From positions 194,240 through 258,239 of the forward strand of contig NBOG01000002.1 of NCBI GenBank assembly GCA_002104535.1: DNA of 64,000 bases. The letters run 5' to 3'. Positions 21,195 to 30,572 of this stretch are shown here, one piece after another (position 1 is the stretch's first letter; the number at the start of each line of letters is the position of its first letter). The stretch is from Cognaticolwellia sediminilitoris. GTDB lineage: Bacteria > Pseudomonadota > Gammaproteobacteria > Enterobacterales > Alteromonadaceae. The position numbers and the translations under genes are program-made. Below the pieces are notes generated by a model that was not told where the DNA came from, made no database searches, and saw only the letters and a list, made by a program, of their open reading frames with translations.

Positions 21195-21470
21195 GTGAAT
21201 AAATCTCAACTAATCGAGAAGATTGCTGCGGGTGCTGACATTTCTAAAGCTGCGGCTGGTCGTGCATTAGATTCATTTATCGAAGCAGTAACAGAAGAAT
21301 TAAAAAGTGGTGAGCAAGTAGCACTAGTTGGTTTTGGTACTTTTTCAGTACGTGACCGTGCAGCACGCACTGGCCGTAATCCACAAACTGGCGCGACTAT
21401 TCAAATCGCTGCAGCCAAAATTCCAGCTTTTAAAGCTGGTAAAGCACTTAAAGATGCTTGTAATGGCTAA
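21195..21470 (+). CDS. hupB: DNA-binding protein HU (beta type)
   Basis: Small nucleoid protein, 91 aa, with the HU core [20 protein letters not shown] and the [11 protein letters not shown]-terminus. AAGGGGA precedes the ATG. lon-hupB adjacency is conserved. The 290-bp gap before it holds T- and A-rich tracts and a CCCCT...AGGGG hairpin (21031-21047), and must contain the hupB promoter(s). Confidence 0.97.
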   Translation: MNKSQLIEKIAAGADISKAAAGRALDSFIEAVTEELKSGEQVALVGFGTFSVRDRAARTGRNPQTGATIQIAAAKIPAFKAGKALKDACNG

Positions 21471-21495
21471 TCAATAGCATTTGCTAATGATTGCT

Positions 21496-21530
21496 AATTA
21501 AGCCGCTTTTTAAGCGGCTTAATTGTTTTT
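21496..21530 (+). terminator. Terminator after hupB
   Basis: AATTAAGCCGCTT / AAGCGGCTTAATT (21496-21508 with 21512-21524), 3-nt loop, then GTTTTT. Confidence 0.9.
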
Positions 21531-21917
21531 AAAGACTTATAGTAAATTACAACAAACCTTAAACTAAATTTTGAATAATCCTTCCTGCCAACAACATAAC
21601 GTTATTGACCTGAATCAAATCTTTATCTGATTATAATTAACTTAGGCTAAAGACTTTGCCAGATATGGTATATTAATCGAGATTAATGCATGACCATTTA
21701 TACTTTTAATGGTGAGACAATATTTGCGATGGATATACGGATATGTTCGATGATATCGCTAGGAATAAAAGCGTTTAATTGTTAGTCTAATGGCGCTTTA
21801 ATATAACGATAAATAACGTTTATTTAGGTTAATTATGTTAGTAAATAGCAACTGAAGTAAAAATTTATCTTATAGCTATAAAACTTAATCGACACCCGAA
21901 GGTATAAATTAAATAAT
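21531..21917. other. Intergenic region before ccmI
   Basis: AT-rich with no convincing ORF (a 31-codon frame from 21688 has no support). It holds the FNR-like site listed separately and presumably the ccm promoter; I cannot place the -10 with confidence. Confidence 0.5.
21605..21618 (+). promoter_or_regulatory. Candidate FNR/ANR-type binding site upstream of ccm genes
   Basis: TTGACCTGAATCAA matches the FNR consensus TTGAT-N4-ATCAA with one mismatch. It lies about 300 bp before ccmI, which is far, but in the only intergenic region of the operon; oxygen-responsive control of cytochrome c maturation would make sense. Confidence 0.45.
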
Positions 21918-23183
21918 ATGACAACTTTTTGGCTAGCAATTGCCTTGCTAATCGTGATTGCATTACTTATTGTTTGGCGAATATTTGCCACACCTAAAAA
22001 TACTATTGGTGCGGAAAATGAAGATATTCGTCAAGAAACTAATGTCACGCTCTATCATGAACATTTAACACAACTTGATAATGACCTCGCAGAAGGCAGT
22101 ATTGAGCAAGAGAGTTATATACAATTAAAAGCAGAATTAGATAAAACGCTATTACAAGATGCACAATCAACACAAAATACAGAAGTTAAAGTTCAAAAAA
22201 GATCTTTGCTTTGGACTTTAGGTATTGCCGTGTCAATTGTCGGGTTTAGTTTGTATAGTTATATGATCTTAGGTGCATACCCACAACTAAGTGCACCAGT
22301 AGCAATGACTGAGAGTGATGCTCATAGCGACTTATCTCCAGAGCAAATGCTTGCCTTTCGATTACAGCAACTTCAAAATGAAGTGAAAGCTAATCCTGCC
22401 AATGCACAAGCATTATTTAGCTTAGGGCAAGCTTATATCTCAGCCGGTGAATATAGTCGTGCAGTTACTACGTTTGACCGCGTAATGAAACAAGTGGGTG
22501 AACATGCTGAAATACTTGGACCAAAAGCCCAAGCAATGTATTACCTAAATAATCAGCAAATCAGCCCTGATATTCAAGCTGTGATCGATAAGTCTTTGGC
22601 ATTAGACTCGCTCGATGCTTCAACCAATATTCTTTTAGGCATGGACAGTTTCAGCAACGGCAAATATAAGCTGGCCGTTCAATATTGGGAAAAAGTATTA
22701 AACAGCGATCGTCCCGGCATAAGCACTCAGGCATTAGCCGGTGCTGTTGAAGAAGCTAAGAATCAATTGCGCATCAGTAATAATGAATCTCCTACTACAG
22801 AGCAAGTCGCTGAAGTTGACGCTACGTTACCTCGACTTGTTGTGAATGTTTCATTAGCAGATAATGTGCAAAAAGCCTTATCAACTAGTGAAGATAAAAC
22901 CGTGTTTGTGTATGCCATTGCCTCAAATGGGCCTCGTATGCCACTTGCTGCTGTAAAAATTAAAGCTAGTGATTTACCAATGACGATTGTATTAGATGAT
23001 ACGCAGGCAATGACCCCACAAATGCGCTTAAGTAGCGTAGATAAAGTACATGTTTATGTTGTTGTATCTATGCAAGGTAGCGTTGGTATTAAACCAGGTG
23101 ACTTTACGGCACAAGCGCTTGATATAAGTGCGATGCAAAAAAGTCCAATTACCATGGAAATATCAGAACAAGTTGCAAAATGA
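21918..23183 (+). CDS. ccmI: Cytochrome c biogenesis protein CcmI
   Basis: Apocytochrome c chaperone of the system I (Ccm) haem lyase complex. Two N-terminal membrane helices (about residues 2-21 and 94-115) flank an acidic helical loop (ETNVTLYHEHLTQLDNDLAEG, the CcmI signature). A periplasmic TPR region starts near residue 140, and a C-terminal beta domain ends the protein. 421 aa. It heads ccmI-ccmF-ccmG-ccmH; ccmABCDE are not in this window and must be elsewhere. Confidence 0.92.
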   Translation: MTTFWLAIALLIVIALLIVWRIFATPKNTIGAENEDIRQETNVTLYHEHLTQLDNDLAEGSIEQESYIQLKAELDKTLLQDAQSTQNTEVKVQKRSLLWTLGIAVSIVGFSLYSYMILGAYPQLSAPVAMTESDAHSDLSPEQMLAFRLQQLQNEVKANPANAQALFSLGQAYISAGEYSRAVTTFDRVMKQVGEHAEILGPKAQAMYYLNNQQISPDIQAVIDKSLALDSLDASTNILLGMDSFSNGKYKLAVQYWEKVLNSDRPGISTQALAGAVEEAKNQLRISNNESPTTEQVAEVDATLPRLVVNVSLADNVQKALSTSEDKTVFVYAIASNGPRMPLAAVKIKASDLPMTIVLDDTQAMTPQMRLSSVDKVHVYVVVSMQGSVGIKPGDFTAQALDISAMQKSPITMEISEQVAK

Positions 23184-23311
23184 TAATGTACAGCACATTG
23201 CTACAGTAAATATCGAATAGATAAGCTGGCGTTGTTAATGAATTAAAGTCTAAAACATTACAACGTCATTTATGATTTAACACCGTTTAATATTGATTTA
23301 CAGGAATTACC

Positions 23312-25297
23312 ATGATCCCAGAGCTCGGCCATTTCGCACTTATCATTGGGTTAGCTTTTGCCTTGTGTTTGAGCATAGTGCCATTAATTGGTGTTGCGCA
23401 GAATAATCATCAGTTAATTAATAGTGCCAAACCTTTAAGTTTTGGTTTGTTCTTTTTTGTTGGCATTAGTATTGTTCTTCTAGCCTATAGTTTTACTGTT
23501 GATGATTTTTCAGTGAAATATATTGCGGGCCACTCTAACAGCTTATTACCTTACTATTTTAAAATTAGCGCGGTTTGGGGCGGACACGAAGGCTCGATGT
23601 TATTTTGGGTTTTTGCTTTAACGTCTTGGACGTTAGCGGTTGGACTTTTCAGTAAGCAATTAGAGAAAGAGTTTGTTGCACGTGTTTTAGCTATTATGGG
23701 CATGATTGCGGTAGGTTTTATCTTATTTACCCTACTTACCTCAAATCCCTTTGAGCGTTTATTACCGAACTTTCCTATGGAAGGTCGTGATTTAAACCCG
23801 CTATTACAAGATATTGGCTTAATTATTCATCCGCCAATGTTATATATGGGCTATGTTGGCTTCTCAGTAGCATTTGCCTTTGCTATTGCTGCGCTTATGG
23901 CCGGAAAAATGGATGCCGCTTGGGCTCGCTGGTCACGTCCTTGGACTGTTGCTGCTTGGTCATTCTTATCAGTTGGTATCGCGCTAGGAAGTTGGTGGGC
24001 GTATTATGAACTTGGCTGGGGTGGCTGGTGGTTTTGGGATCCAGTAGAAAATGTATCCTTTATGCCTTGGCTTGCGGGAACTGCTTTAATACATGCATTA
24101 GCCGTAACAGAGCAGCGTAATACTTTCAAACATTGGACATTATTACTGGCGATATTTACCTTTTCGTTGAATTTATTAGGTGCATTCTTAGTTCGCTCAG
24201 GGGTGATAACCTCCGTGCATTCATTCGCCGTTGATCCTGGTCGTGGGCTTTATTTGCTGGTATTACTTGCGATAGCCGTTGGCGGATCGTTAACACTTTA
24301 TGCTTTAAGATCAGCGAAAGTCAGTAGTCCAAGTCGTTTCACATTCTATTCTCGCGAAAATGCTATTTTAATTGCTATGTCAATTTTGATCACCGCATCG
24401 GTAACTATTTTACTTGGTACGCTTTATCCATTAATTATTGATGCGATGGGGATGGGGAAAATATCAGTAGGCGCGCCTTACTTTAATGCGGTATTCGTTC
24501 CGATGATGATCGCCTTGTTTATGTTCATGGGTATAGGTCCACTTATTCGCTGGAAAAAAGCCAGAAAAGGTGAGTTATCTAAGCATTTGAATAAGATTTC
24601 AGTGTTCAGTGTACTGTTTGGTGCCGCTTGGCCATTCTTTTTTGCAGGCGAGTTTAATGTCACGGCCTTTATTGGTATGAGTTTAGGTTGCTGGATTGTA
24701 TTAGCGGTTTTAAAAGATGTCCTTAATAACGCCAAACAAGCTGACGGTAGTTGGAAGTTCTCTGCAGTACCGCTTAATCACATTGGTATGGCAGTAGCAC
24801 ATGCAGGTATCGCAGTTACTGTTATTGGTGTCACTATGGTGTCTACTTATGAACAAGAGATTAACGTGAAAATGGCGCCGGGTGAATCAGTAAATTTATC
24901 TGGCTACACTATTGAATATACCGGAACTAAAAATGTTCTCGGGCCTAATTATAGTGCTATTCAAGGGCAGCTTAATGTTTATCTAGATAATGAATTCGTC
25001 ACGCTATTAAAACCTGAGCAGCGTACTTATAAAGTGCAAAGTATGGGGATGACAGAAGCGGGTATTCACACCACGTTATGGCGCGATATATATGTTGCTT
25101 TAGGGGACCCGTTAGGTGAGAATTCTTGGTCAATGCGTTTGTATTACAAACCATTTATTGTTTGGATTTGGATGGGGGGATTCTTTATGGCAATTGGTGG
25201 TTTCCTTGCCATATTAAGTAAACGCTATCGCAAACGCACCTTAGTCGCTGAGCAGCAACTTAAGCAAGCAGAAACTAATGTTTTAAAAGAGGCGTAA
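23312..25297 (+). CDS. ccmF: Haem lyase subunit CcmF
   Basis: Polytopic inner-membrane protein of the cytochrome c haem lyase. The tryptophan-rich haem-handling motif (WGGWWFWDPVENVSFMPWLA, residues near 240-260) is intact, as are conserved periplasmic His residues (e.g. WGGHEGSMLFW; IIHPPMLYMGYVG). 661 aa, normal. GGAAT before ATG 23312. It follows ccmI by 128 bp and is 4 bp from ccmG. Confidence 0.97.
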   Translation: MIPELGHFALIIGLAFALCLSIVPLIGVAQNNHQLINSAKPLSFGLFFFVGISIVLLAYSFTVDDFSVKYIAGHSNSLLPYYFKISAVWGGHEGSMLFWVFALTSWTLAVGLFSKQLEKEFVARVLAIMGMIAVGFILFTLLTSNPFERLLPNFPMEGRDLNPLLQDIGLIIHPPMLYMGYVGFSVAFAFAIAALMAGKMDAAWARWSRPWTVAAWSFLSVGIALGSWWAYYELGWGGWWFWDPVENVSFMPWLAGTALIHALAVTEQRNTFKHWTLLLAIFTFSLNLLGAFLVRSGVITSVHSFAVDPGRGLYLLVLLAIAVGGSLTLYALRSAKVSSPSRFTFYSRENAILIAMSILITASVTILLGTLYPLIIDAMGMGKISVGAPYFNAVFVPMMIALFMFMGIGPLIRWKKARKGELSKHLNKISVFSVLFGAAWPFFFAGEFNVTAFIGMSLGCWIVLAVLKDVLNNAKQADGSWKFSAVPLNHIGMAVAHAGIAVTVIGVTMVSTYEQEINVKMAPGESVNLSGYTIEYTGTKNVLGPNYSAIQGQLNVYLDNEFVTLLKPEQRTYKVQSMGMTEAGIHTTLWRDIYVALGDPLGENSWSMRLYYKPFIVWIWMGGFFMAIGGFLAILSKRYRKRTLVAEQQLKQAETNVLKEA

Positions 25298-25301
25298 ATT
25301 A

Positions 25302-25883
25302 GTGAAAAGTATTATTCGGTTTATCCCCTTAATTTTATTTATTTTATTGGGCGTATTATTATATCGAGGTTTATTTCTTAACCCGCAGGCAATGCCATCA
25401 GCGATGATAGGTAAGCCTTTACCCGATTTTGCATTATCAAGTTTAAAAGCACCAGAGCAACTAGTAGGTCGTACAGATCTTAAAGGCGACATTGTTTTGT
25501 TAAACGTCTGGGCGACTTGGTGTATTCAATGTAAATATGAGCATCCTTATTTACTAAATATTGTAAAAGACTCAAGAATTAAACTTTATGGGTTAAATTT
25601 TACTGATGATCGTAGTGCTGCACTGCGTTGGTTAGAGCAATACCAAGACCCTTATGTATTTTCTATCTTTGATGAACAGGGGGCTTTGGGCTTAGATATA
25701 GGCGTTTTTGGTGCACCAGAAACTTTTGTTATCGATCATACCGGTATTATTCGTAAACGCTTTGCTGGGCCGATTAATGATAAAATATGGCAAAAGGAAT
25801 TTTTACCTTTGATCGAAACCCTAGAAGAAGAAAGAAAGGCCGCCTTAGCTAATAGTTTGGCGAAGGCTCCAGGTGCTTCATAA
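25302..25883 (+). CDS. ccmG: Thiol:disulfide interchange protein CcmG/DsbE
   Basis: Membrane-anchored periplasmic thioredoxin-like reductant for apocytochrome c / CcmH. One N-terminal helix (residues 4-22) and a thioredoxin fold with NVWATWCIQCKYEHPYL and the cis-Pro motif GAPETFVID. The active-site dipeptide is CIQC, while the E. coli protein has CPTC; both Cys are kept. GTG start at 25302. 193 aa. The last base overlaps the ccmH ATG. Confidence 0.93.
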   Translation: MKSIIRFIPLILFILLGVLLYRGLFLNPQAMPSAMIGKPLPDFALSSLKAPEQLVGRTDLKGDIVLLNVWATWCIQCKYEHPYLLNIVKDSRIKLYGLNFTDDRSAALRWLEQYQDPYVFSIFDEQGALGLDIGVFGAPETFVIDHTGIIRKRFAGPINDKIWQKEFLPLIETLEEERKAALANSLAKAPGAS

Positions 25884-26389
25884 TGAACTTTGCGCTTATG
25901 ATAAAAAATGCCGTTAATTTTCAAAAGCTCGCTCGGTACTTTCTCAGTATAATATTGCTAAGTGTTTTATGGATAAGTCATGCCAATGCAAGCCCAGTAG
26001 ATACTTTTGAATTTAAAGATGAAGCGACTAAGCTTCGCTTTCAAACATTATCAAAAGAGCTACGATGTCCTAAATGCCAAAACCAAAATTTAGCCGATTC
26101 AAATTCGAAAATCGCGGTAGATTTAAGAAAGAGCCTTTATAACTTGTTACAGGAAGGCATGACAGACCAAGAAATTATCGATTTTATGGTTTATCGCTAT
26201 GGTGACTTTGTACTTTATCGACCGCAATTGAAGAAACAAACCTACATATTATGGTTTGGTCCATTAATCATTATTATTGGTTTTTTTACTGGTGTTATTT
26301 TTGTATTGAGAAGGCGCAGCAAAGCGAGCCAACTTGATTTATCTGCCCAAGAGCAAGCTAGCCTCGATGATATACTCAATAAAAAATAA
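25883..26389 (+). CDS. ccmH: Cytochrome c biogenesis protein CcmH
   Basis: Membrane thiol-redox protein that presents reduced apocytochrome c to CcmF. Signal/anchor at residues about 20-37, then KELRCPKCQNQNLADSNS with the redox Cys pair, and a C-terminal membrane helix (about 125-143). 168 aa; it corresponds to the N-terminal half of E. coli CcmH, CcmI being separate here. Start overlaps the ccmG stop by one base (TAATG). Confidence 0.94.
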   Translation: MNFALMIKNAVNFQKLARYFLSIILLSVLWISHANASPVDTFEFKDEATKLRFQTLSKELRCPKCQNQNLADSNSKIAVDLRKSLYNLLQEGMTDQEIIDFMVYRYGDFVLYRPQLKKQTYILWFGPLIIIIGFFTGVIFVLRRRSKASQLDLSAQEQASLDDILNKK

Positions 26390-26414
26390 CAATAATTTTG
26401 TTAAATTATAAAAT

Positions 26415-26449
26415 AAAAGGGTAAGTGATGAATGTCACTTACCCTTTTT
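26415..26449 (+). terminator. Terminator after ccmH
   Basis: Fourteen-bp perfect stem AAAAGGGTAAGTGA / TCACTTACCCTTTT (26415-26428 with 26435-26448), 6-nt loop, T-run. Confidence 0.92.
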
Positions 26450-26753
26450 GCTCCTATCGCAGTTCTAAAACGTTAATCGGGTAATTTTGCTAGCACAATG
26501 GCGGTTATTTGTTCGTTATTTCACCGCAAGAGTAAAAGAGTTTCATTTTGATTATTATTGGGCTAACATGCCCGTTCAAATTGCGATTTTAAAGCGTGTA
26601 AGTTAATAAAACAGCCTCTTCAGTTTGTTATTAAGGTTAAATTACTTTTTAACGATAAGGTTGTCTGTTAATTCAAACGTATAAATAGCGGTAATTTACT
26701 ACCACAGATAAAATCGCGCGGAAAGTACAACACCCTCGTGTAAAGAGATAAAG
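26450..26753. other. Intergenic region before ppiD
   Basis: No ORF or RNA gene seen; must hold the ppiD promoter. I see no sigma-32 or Cpx-type motif that I would defend. Confidence 0.4.
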
Positions 26754-28661
26754 ATGTTAGAAAATATTCGAGAAAGCTCTCAAGGATTAACAGCTAAGAT
26801 TATTCTTGGTTTTATTATATTAACTTTCGCTGTTGCCGGTATCGGCAGTTATAACAATTCAGTTGATAGCTCAGTTGCTGATGTTAACGGTGAAAAAATA
26901 TCGCAAAATGAGTTTAATAAAGCTTATCAAGCACAGCGTAATCGTATGGCACAACAATTTGGTGATATGTTCGAAACACTATCAGCAGATCCTAGCTATA
27001 TGTCTAATTTTCGCAATGGTGTCGTAGATAACTTAATTAACCAAAAACTTGTTGATCAAAATTCAGAAACATTGGCTATTCGTGTCGCCGATGAGCGTAT
27101 TAAAAGTACGATTCGTAATATGCCTGAATTTCAAGTTGATGGCGTTTTTGATAACAATCGCTATTTAGCGATGATTAATCAAGCAGGGTTTTATCAATCT
27201 TCAGATTTTCGAGATTACCTTCGTACAGAAATGACGCGCCGTCAACTAACTCAAGCACTAGTTGCAACTGAGTTCAGCTTGCCATATCAAGAAGACATAT
27301 ACACTGCTTTACAAAATCAGCAACGTGATATCCGTTTTGCGACTATCAATGCAGAACAATTTAAAGACAGCGTTGAATTAACTGATGAAGAAATTAATAA
27401 CTATTACCTTGCTAATCAATCACGCTTTGAAAACCAAGAGCAAGTAAAAGTAAATTACATCACGCTTGATGTGAACGAAATCGCAAAAACTATAACGTTA
27501 ACAGATGCCGACATTGAAGCTTATTACCAAGATAATATTAGCCAATACCGTGAAACTGAACAGCGTCGTGTTGCTCATATTTTAATTGAGTTTGGTGATG
27601 ACGAAAGTGCAGCTAAAGCTAGCGCAGGTGAATTACTTACTAAAATTTCATCAGGTGAAGACTTTGCCGCTTTAGCACAAGAGCATTCAGCTGATACTTT
27701 CAGTGGTGAAAACGGTGGCGATTTAGACTGGATTGAAGCAGGTGTTATGGATAGCGCTTTTGACGAAGCCGCGTTTGCTTTAGAAGGCATAGGTAGTGTG
27801 AGTGATGTAGTTAAAACCGAATTTGGTTTTCACATCATTAAATTAACTGACTATAAAGCTGAAAAAATACAAAGCCTTGCTGAAGTACGTGAAGCATTAG
27901 TTGCTAAAGCTAAAAGTGAAAAAGCTCAAGACAAGTTCTTTGAACTGCAACAAGAAGTTGCTCGCCTTAGCTTTGAATTTCCTGATAGTTTAGATGATGC
28001 TGCTGGCGCAATTAACGCAACTATTAAAACATCTAACTGGTTAACACGTGGCGTTAACGCAGCACCATTTGATGTTAATAACGTTGTTGATGCCGCTTTT
28101 TCTGAAATCGTAATTACAGAGCAATTAAACTCTGATGTTATTGAAGTGAGTGACAGCCTAGCGTTAGTTATGCGTATCAATGAATATCAAGAAGCGAGTG
28201 TTAAACCACTAGCAGAAGTTAAATCAGCAATTGAAAACATTCTTGTAGCACAAAAAGCTTCAGAAAAAGCTCAATCTGTTGCAGATGAGCTATTAATAGC
28301 ATTTAAGTCTGGTAGTGATGTTACTGAGCAATTAGCTGCAGTTGGTGCTTCTATGGAAGTTAAAACTGGCATATCTCGTGTAGGCAGTGGTTTAGACGCT
28401 AGCTTAGCCCGTGAAGCATTTAAATTACCACGTCCAAGTGAAGGTGCAGTATCTGCTACAACGGTTAATTTGAGCAATGGCAATTTAGCATTACTTGAAG
28501 TGCAAGCGGTTAACGTTGGAGAAGCGAAAACTTCACCAAACTTATCGCAACAATTAACGCAACAATTAGCACAAACAGCGTACCTAAATTACATAGAGTC
28601 GTTGAAAGTTAATGCTGAAATTATTCGTCGAAAAATACAAGCACCTACAACGCAATATTAA
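26754..28661 (+). CDS. ppiD: Periplasmic folding chaperone PpiD
   Basis: Inner-membrane-anchored SurA/PpiD-type chaperone near the Sec translocon. Short cytoplasmic N-terminus (LENIRESSQG), one helix (residues 13-31), SurA_N-like region with NGEKISQNEFNKAY, a parvulin domain (about 265-360, RRVAHILIEFGDD ... GGDLDWIEAG ... FGFHIIKLTDY) and a C-terminal helical domain. 635 aa. In Enterobacteria ppiD directly follows hupB; here the ccm operon separates them. Confidence 0.95.
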   Translation: MLENIRESSQGLTAKIILGFIILTFAVAGIGSYNNSVDSSVADVNGEKISQNEFNKAYQAQRNRMAQQFGDMFETLSADPSYMSNFRNGVVDNLINQKLVDQNSETLAIRVADERIKSTIRNMPEFQVDGVFDNNRYLAMINQAGFYQSSDFRDYLRTEMTRRQLTQALVATEFSLPYQEDIYTALQNQQRDIRFATINAEQFKDSVELTDEEINNYYLANQSRFENQEQVKVNYITLDVNEIAKTITLTDADIEAYYQDNISQYRETEQRRVAHILIEFGDDESAAKASAGELLTKISSGEDFAALAQEHSADTFSGENGGDLDWIEAGVMDSAFDEAAFALEGIGSVSDVVKTEFGFHIIKLTDYKAEKIQSLAEVREALVAKAKSEKAQDKFFELQQEVARLSFEFPDSLDDAAGAINATIKTSNWLTRGVNAAPFDVNNVVDAAFSEIVITEQLNSDVIEVSDSLALVMRINEYQEASVKPLAEVKSAIENILVAQKASEKAQSVADELLIAFKSGSDVTEQLAAVGASMEVKTGISRVGSGLDASLAREAFKLPRPSEGAVSATTVNLSNGNLALLEVQAVNVGEAKTSPNLSQQLTQQLAQTAYLNYIESLKVNAEIIRRKIQAPTTQY

Positions 28662-28683
28662 TTAGCGTTGTGTAGAATTCAAA

Positions 28684-28707
28684 AACCAGCCAATCGGCTG
28701 GTTTTTT
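28684..28707 (+). terminator. Terminator after ppiD
   Basis: ACCAGCC / GGCTGGT stem (28685-28691 with 28696-28702), AATC loop and a T-run. Confidence 0.88.
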
Positions 28708-28729
28708 GTTTTAAAGCGTTAATTCTTTT

Positions 28730-28768
28730 AAAGACTAAAGACTAAAGACTAAAGACTAAAGACTAAAG
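28730..28768 (+). repeat. Heptanucleotide tandem repeat (AAAGACT), 5 full copies plus part
   Basis: Five perfect copies of AAAGACT followed by AAAG, between the ppiD terminator and the 3' end of sapF. Intergenic, so copy-number change would not alter a reading frame. Confidence 0.95.
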
Positions 28769-28797
28769 TTCAGAGAATAAAAGCTTATGATATAGCT

Positions 28798-29583
28798 TTA
28801 TTTGTGAAGTAACTGAAAGTGCTGACTCATGATCAAGCGTTTGGTGTATTTGTGTTTGGGTTTTTGTAATATCTCTCTCGTTTTACCAAATTCTATAACT
28901 TTACCTTTGTCTAATACCATCATCTCATCACTGAAGTGTCTCACAATGCCTAAATTATGAGAAATCAAGATAAATGCAAGACCCATCTGCTGTTGTAGAT
29001 CTAACAGTAAATTTATCATCTGAGAGCGCAGGGAAGGATCAAGTGATGCTAAAGCTTCATCAAGTATAATGACTTGAGGCTTTAAAATAATTGCTCGCGC
29101 TAATGAAATACGCTGTTTTTGCCCGCCGGAGAACATATGAGGATAAAAGCTCATGTGATCGGCCAATAAACCAACTTTTTGTAATGTTTCTCTAATAAGT
29201 TGATGTCGCTCTGTCTCATCGAGATTTGTGTTGAGCTGTAAAGGTTCATTCAGCAATTGTTCTATCGTTAAGCTCGGGTTCAGCGTGGTACCAGAGTCTT
29301 GAAATATCATCCGTACATGTTGGCAGCGTTGTTTAAAGTTACCGGGCTCTAGTGTTTGTCCGTTTAACTTAATTTGGCCTGTTGTCGGTAATTCAGCACC
29401 AACGAGTAGTTTAGCAACGGTAGATTTTCCCGAGCCTGTTTCTCCTACGATTGCCAATGTTTTATGCGCCATTATTTCAAATGATATTGCATCGAGCGCA
29501 GTAACACATTTGCGATTAAACCAATAATTTTTATCTTTATAAGTTTTACTCAGATTGCTAACCTGCAATAAAATATTATTCAC
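28798..29583 (-). CDS. sapF: Peptide/polyamine ABC transporter ATP-binding protein SapF
   Basis: Second ATPase of the Sap importer/exporter complex. Walker A GETGSGKS (about residues 47-54), signature FSGGQKQRISLARA, Walker B VIILDEAL, and switch His in ISHNLG. 261 aa. Last gene of sapABCDF; start overlaps sapD by 4 bp. The Sap system was named for antimicrobial peptide resistance; in E. coli SapBCDF has been linked to putrescine export. The substrate here cannot be told from sequence. Confidence 0.9.
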   Translation of the reverse strand: MNNILLQVSNLSKTYKDKNYWFNRKCVTALDAISFEIMAHKTLAIVGETGSGKSTVAKLLVGAELPTTGQIKLNGQTLEPGNFKQRCQHVRMIFQDSGTTLNPSLTIEQLLNEPLQLNTNLDETERHQLIRETLQKVGLLADHMSFYPHMFSGGQKQRISLARAIILKPQVIILDEALASLDPSLRSQMINLLLDLQQQMGLAFILISHNLGIVRHFSDEMMVLDKGKVIEFGKTREILQKPKHKYTKRLIMSQHFQLLHK

Positions 29584-30572
29584 GAGTAGCTATCCTTCAG
29601 TGGAAAGTGGCAGCTCACTTGATGACCATGAAAGTTTTTTATTTTTGGCGCATGGACACATTTTTGTTGTGCTCGAGGGCAGCGAGGACCTAATCGGCAA
29701 CCAATCGGTAAATGTTGCAAAATGGGAATACTACCAGGTAAGGTCATTAAGCGAGATTTATTCGGGATCAACCTATTCGCCTTCGGACTACTATCAACAA
29801 GTGCACGCGTGTAAGGGTGATACGGTTGATTAAATATTTGTTCAGTCGTGCCAGCTTCAACAAACTGGCCGCTATACATTACTGTAATGGTATTAGTCCA
29901 ATGGGTTACATTTTCCAAATCATGGCTTATTAACAAAATAGACATATTTTTTAATTGGTTCAAACTGGCGAGCAAGCGAAAAATTTGTCCTTGATTCGTA
30001 CTTTCCATTGCTGCAGTAGGTTCATCAGCAATTAATAATATTGGGCGACGAGCGAGTGCCATTGCAATCATTACGCGTTGACAAAGTGCATCTGTAAGTT
30101 GATGAGGATAGCTTTTGACACAGACTTCATGCTTTTTTATCCCAACTTTATGTAATAAGTTAATTGCCGCTTGCTTTCTTTGTTGTCTTTTTTGCCAAAA
30201 AAAACCAGTCAATTGTTCAACATCTACGGCTTCTTCAAGTTGTTCGCCGATGGTAGTGGTAGGATCTAAGCATGCCATTGGTTCTTGGAATATCATCGCG
30301 ACATCTTTTGAGATAATAGCCTTTCTTTCTGCCGGTGATAATCGCATTAGGTCATTACCACGCCAGTGAAAGCGATCCGCATCAACTCGCCATTTATCAT
30401 CAAGGACGCCGACAATAGCTTGAGCTAACAGTGACTTTCCTGAGCCCGATTCACCAACAAGACCGCGAACCTCTCCTTCTTTCATGGTTAAATTGACGCG
30501 ATCGACGGCAAAGATAGGTTTCGTGCCGGTAGTCAATTCAATAGAGAGGTTACGAATATCAATTAAGTTCAT
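29580..30572 (-). CDS. sapD: Peptide/polyamine ABC transporter ATP-binding protein SapD
   Basis: First ATPase of the Sap transporter, 330 aa, with Walker A GESGSGKS (about residues 40-47), Walker B LLIADEPTAAM, switch ISHDLEN, and the C-terminal oligopeptide-transporter extension with Cys cluster (GCRLGPRCPRAQQKCVHA). The ABC signature region (SYPHQLTDALCQRVMIAMAL) has LTDAL where most ABC ATPases have LSGGQ, a deviation I also associate with SapD of E. coli. Overlaps sapC by one base and sapF by 4. Confidence 0.9.
   Translation of the reverse strand: MNLIDIRNLSIELTTGTKPIFAVDRVNLTMKEGEVRGLVGESGSGKSLLAQAIVGVLDDKWRVDADRFHWRGNDLMRLSPAERKAIISKDVAMIFQEPMACLDPTTTIGEQLEEAVDVEQLTGFFWQKRQQRKQAAINLLHKVGIKKHEVCVKSYPHQLTDALCQRVMIAMALARRPILLIADEPTAAMESTNQGQIFRLLASLNQLKNMSILLISHDLENVTHWTNTITVMYSGQFVEAGTTEQIFNQPYHPYTRALVDSSPKANRLIPNKSRLMTLPGSIPILQHLPIGCRLGPRCPRAQQKCVHAPKIKNFHGHQVSCHFPLKDSYS

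Noticed and set aside
29555-29833. Plus-strand frame opposite sapD/sapF
   Set aside because: Shadow of the sap genes, without ribosome site or recognisable product.
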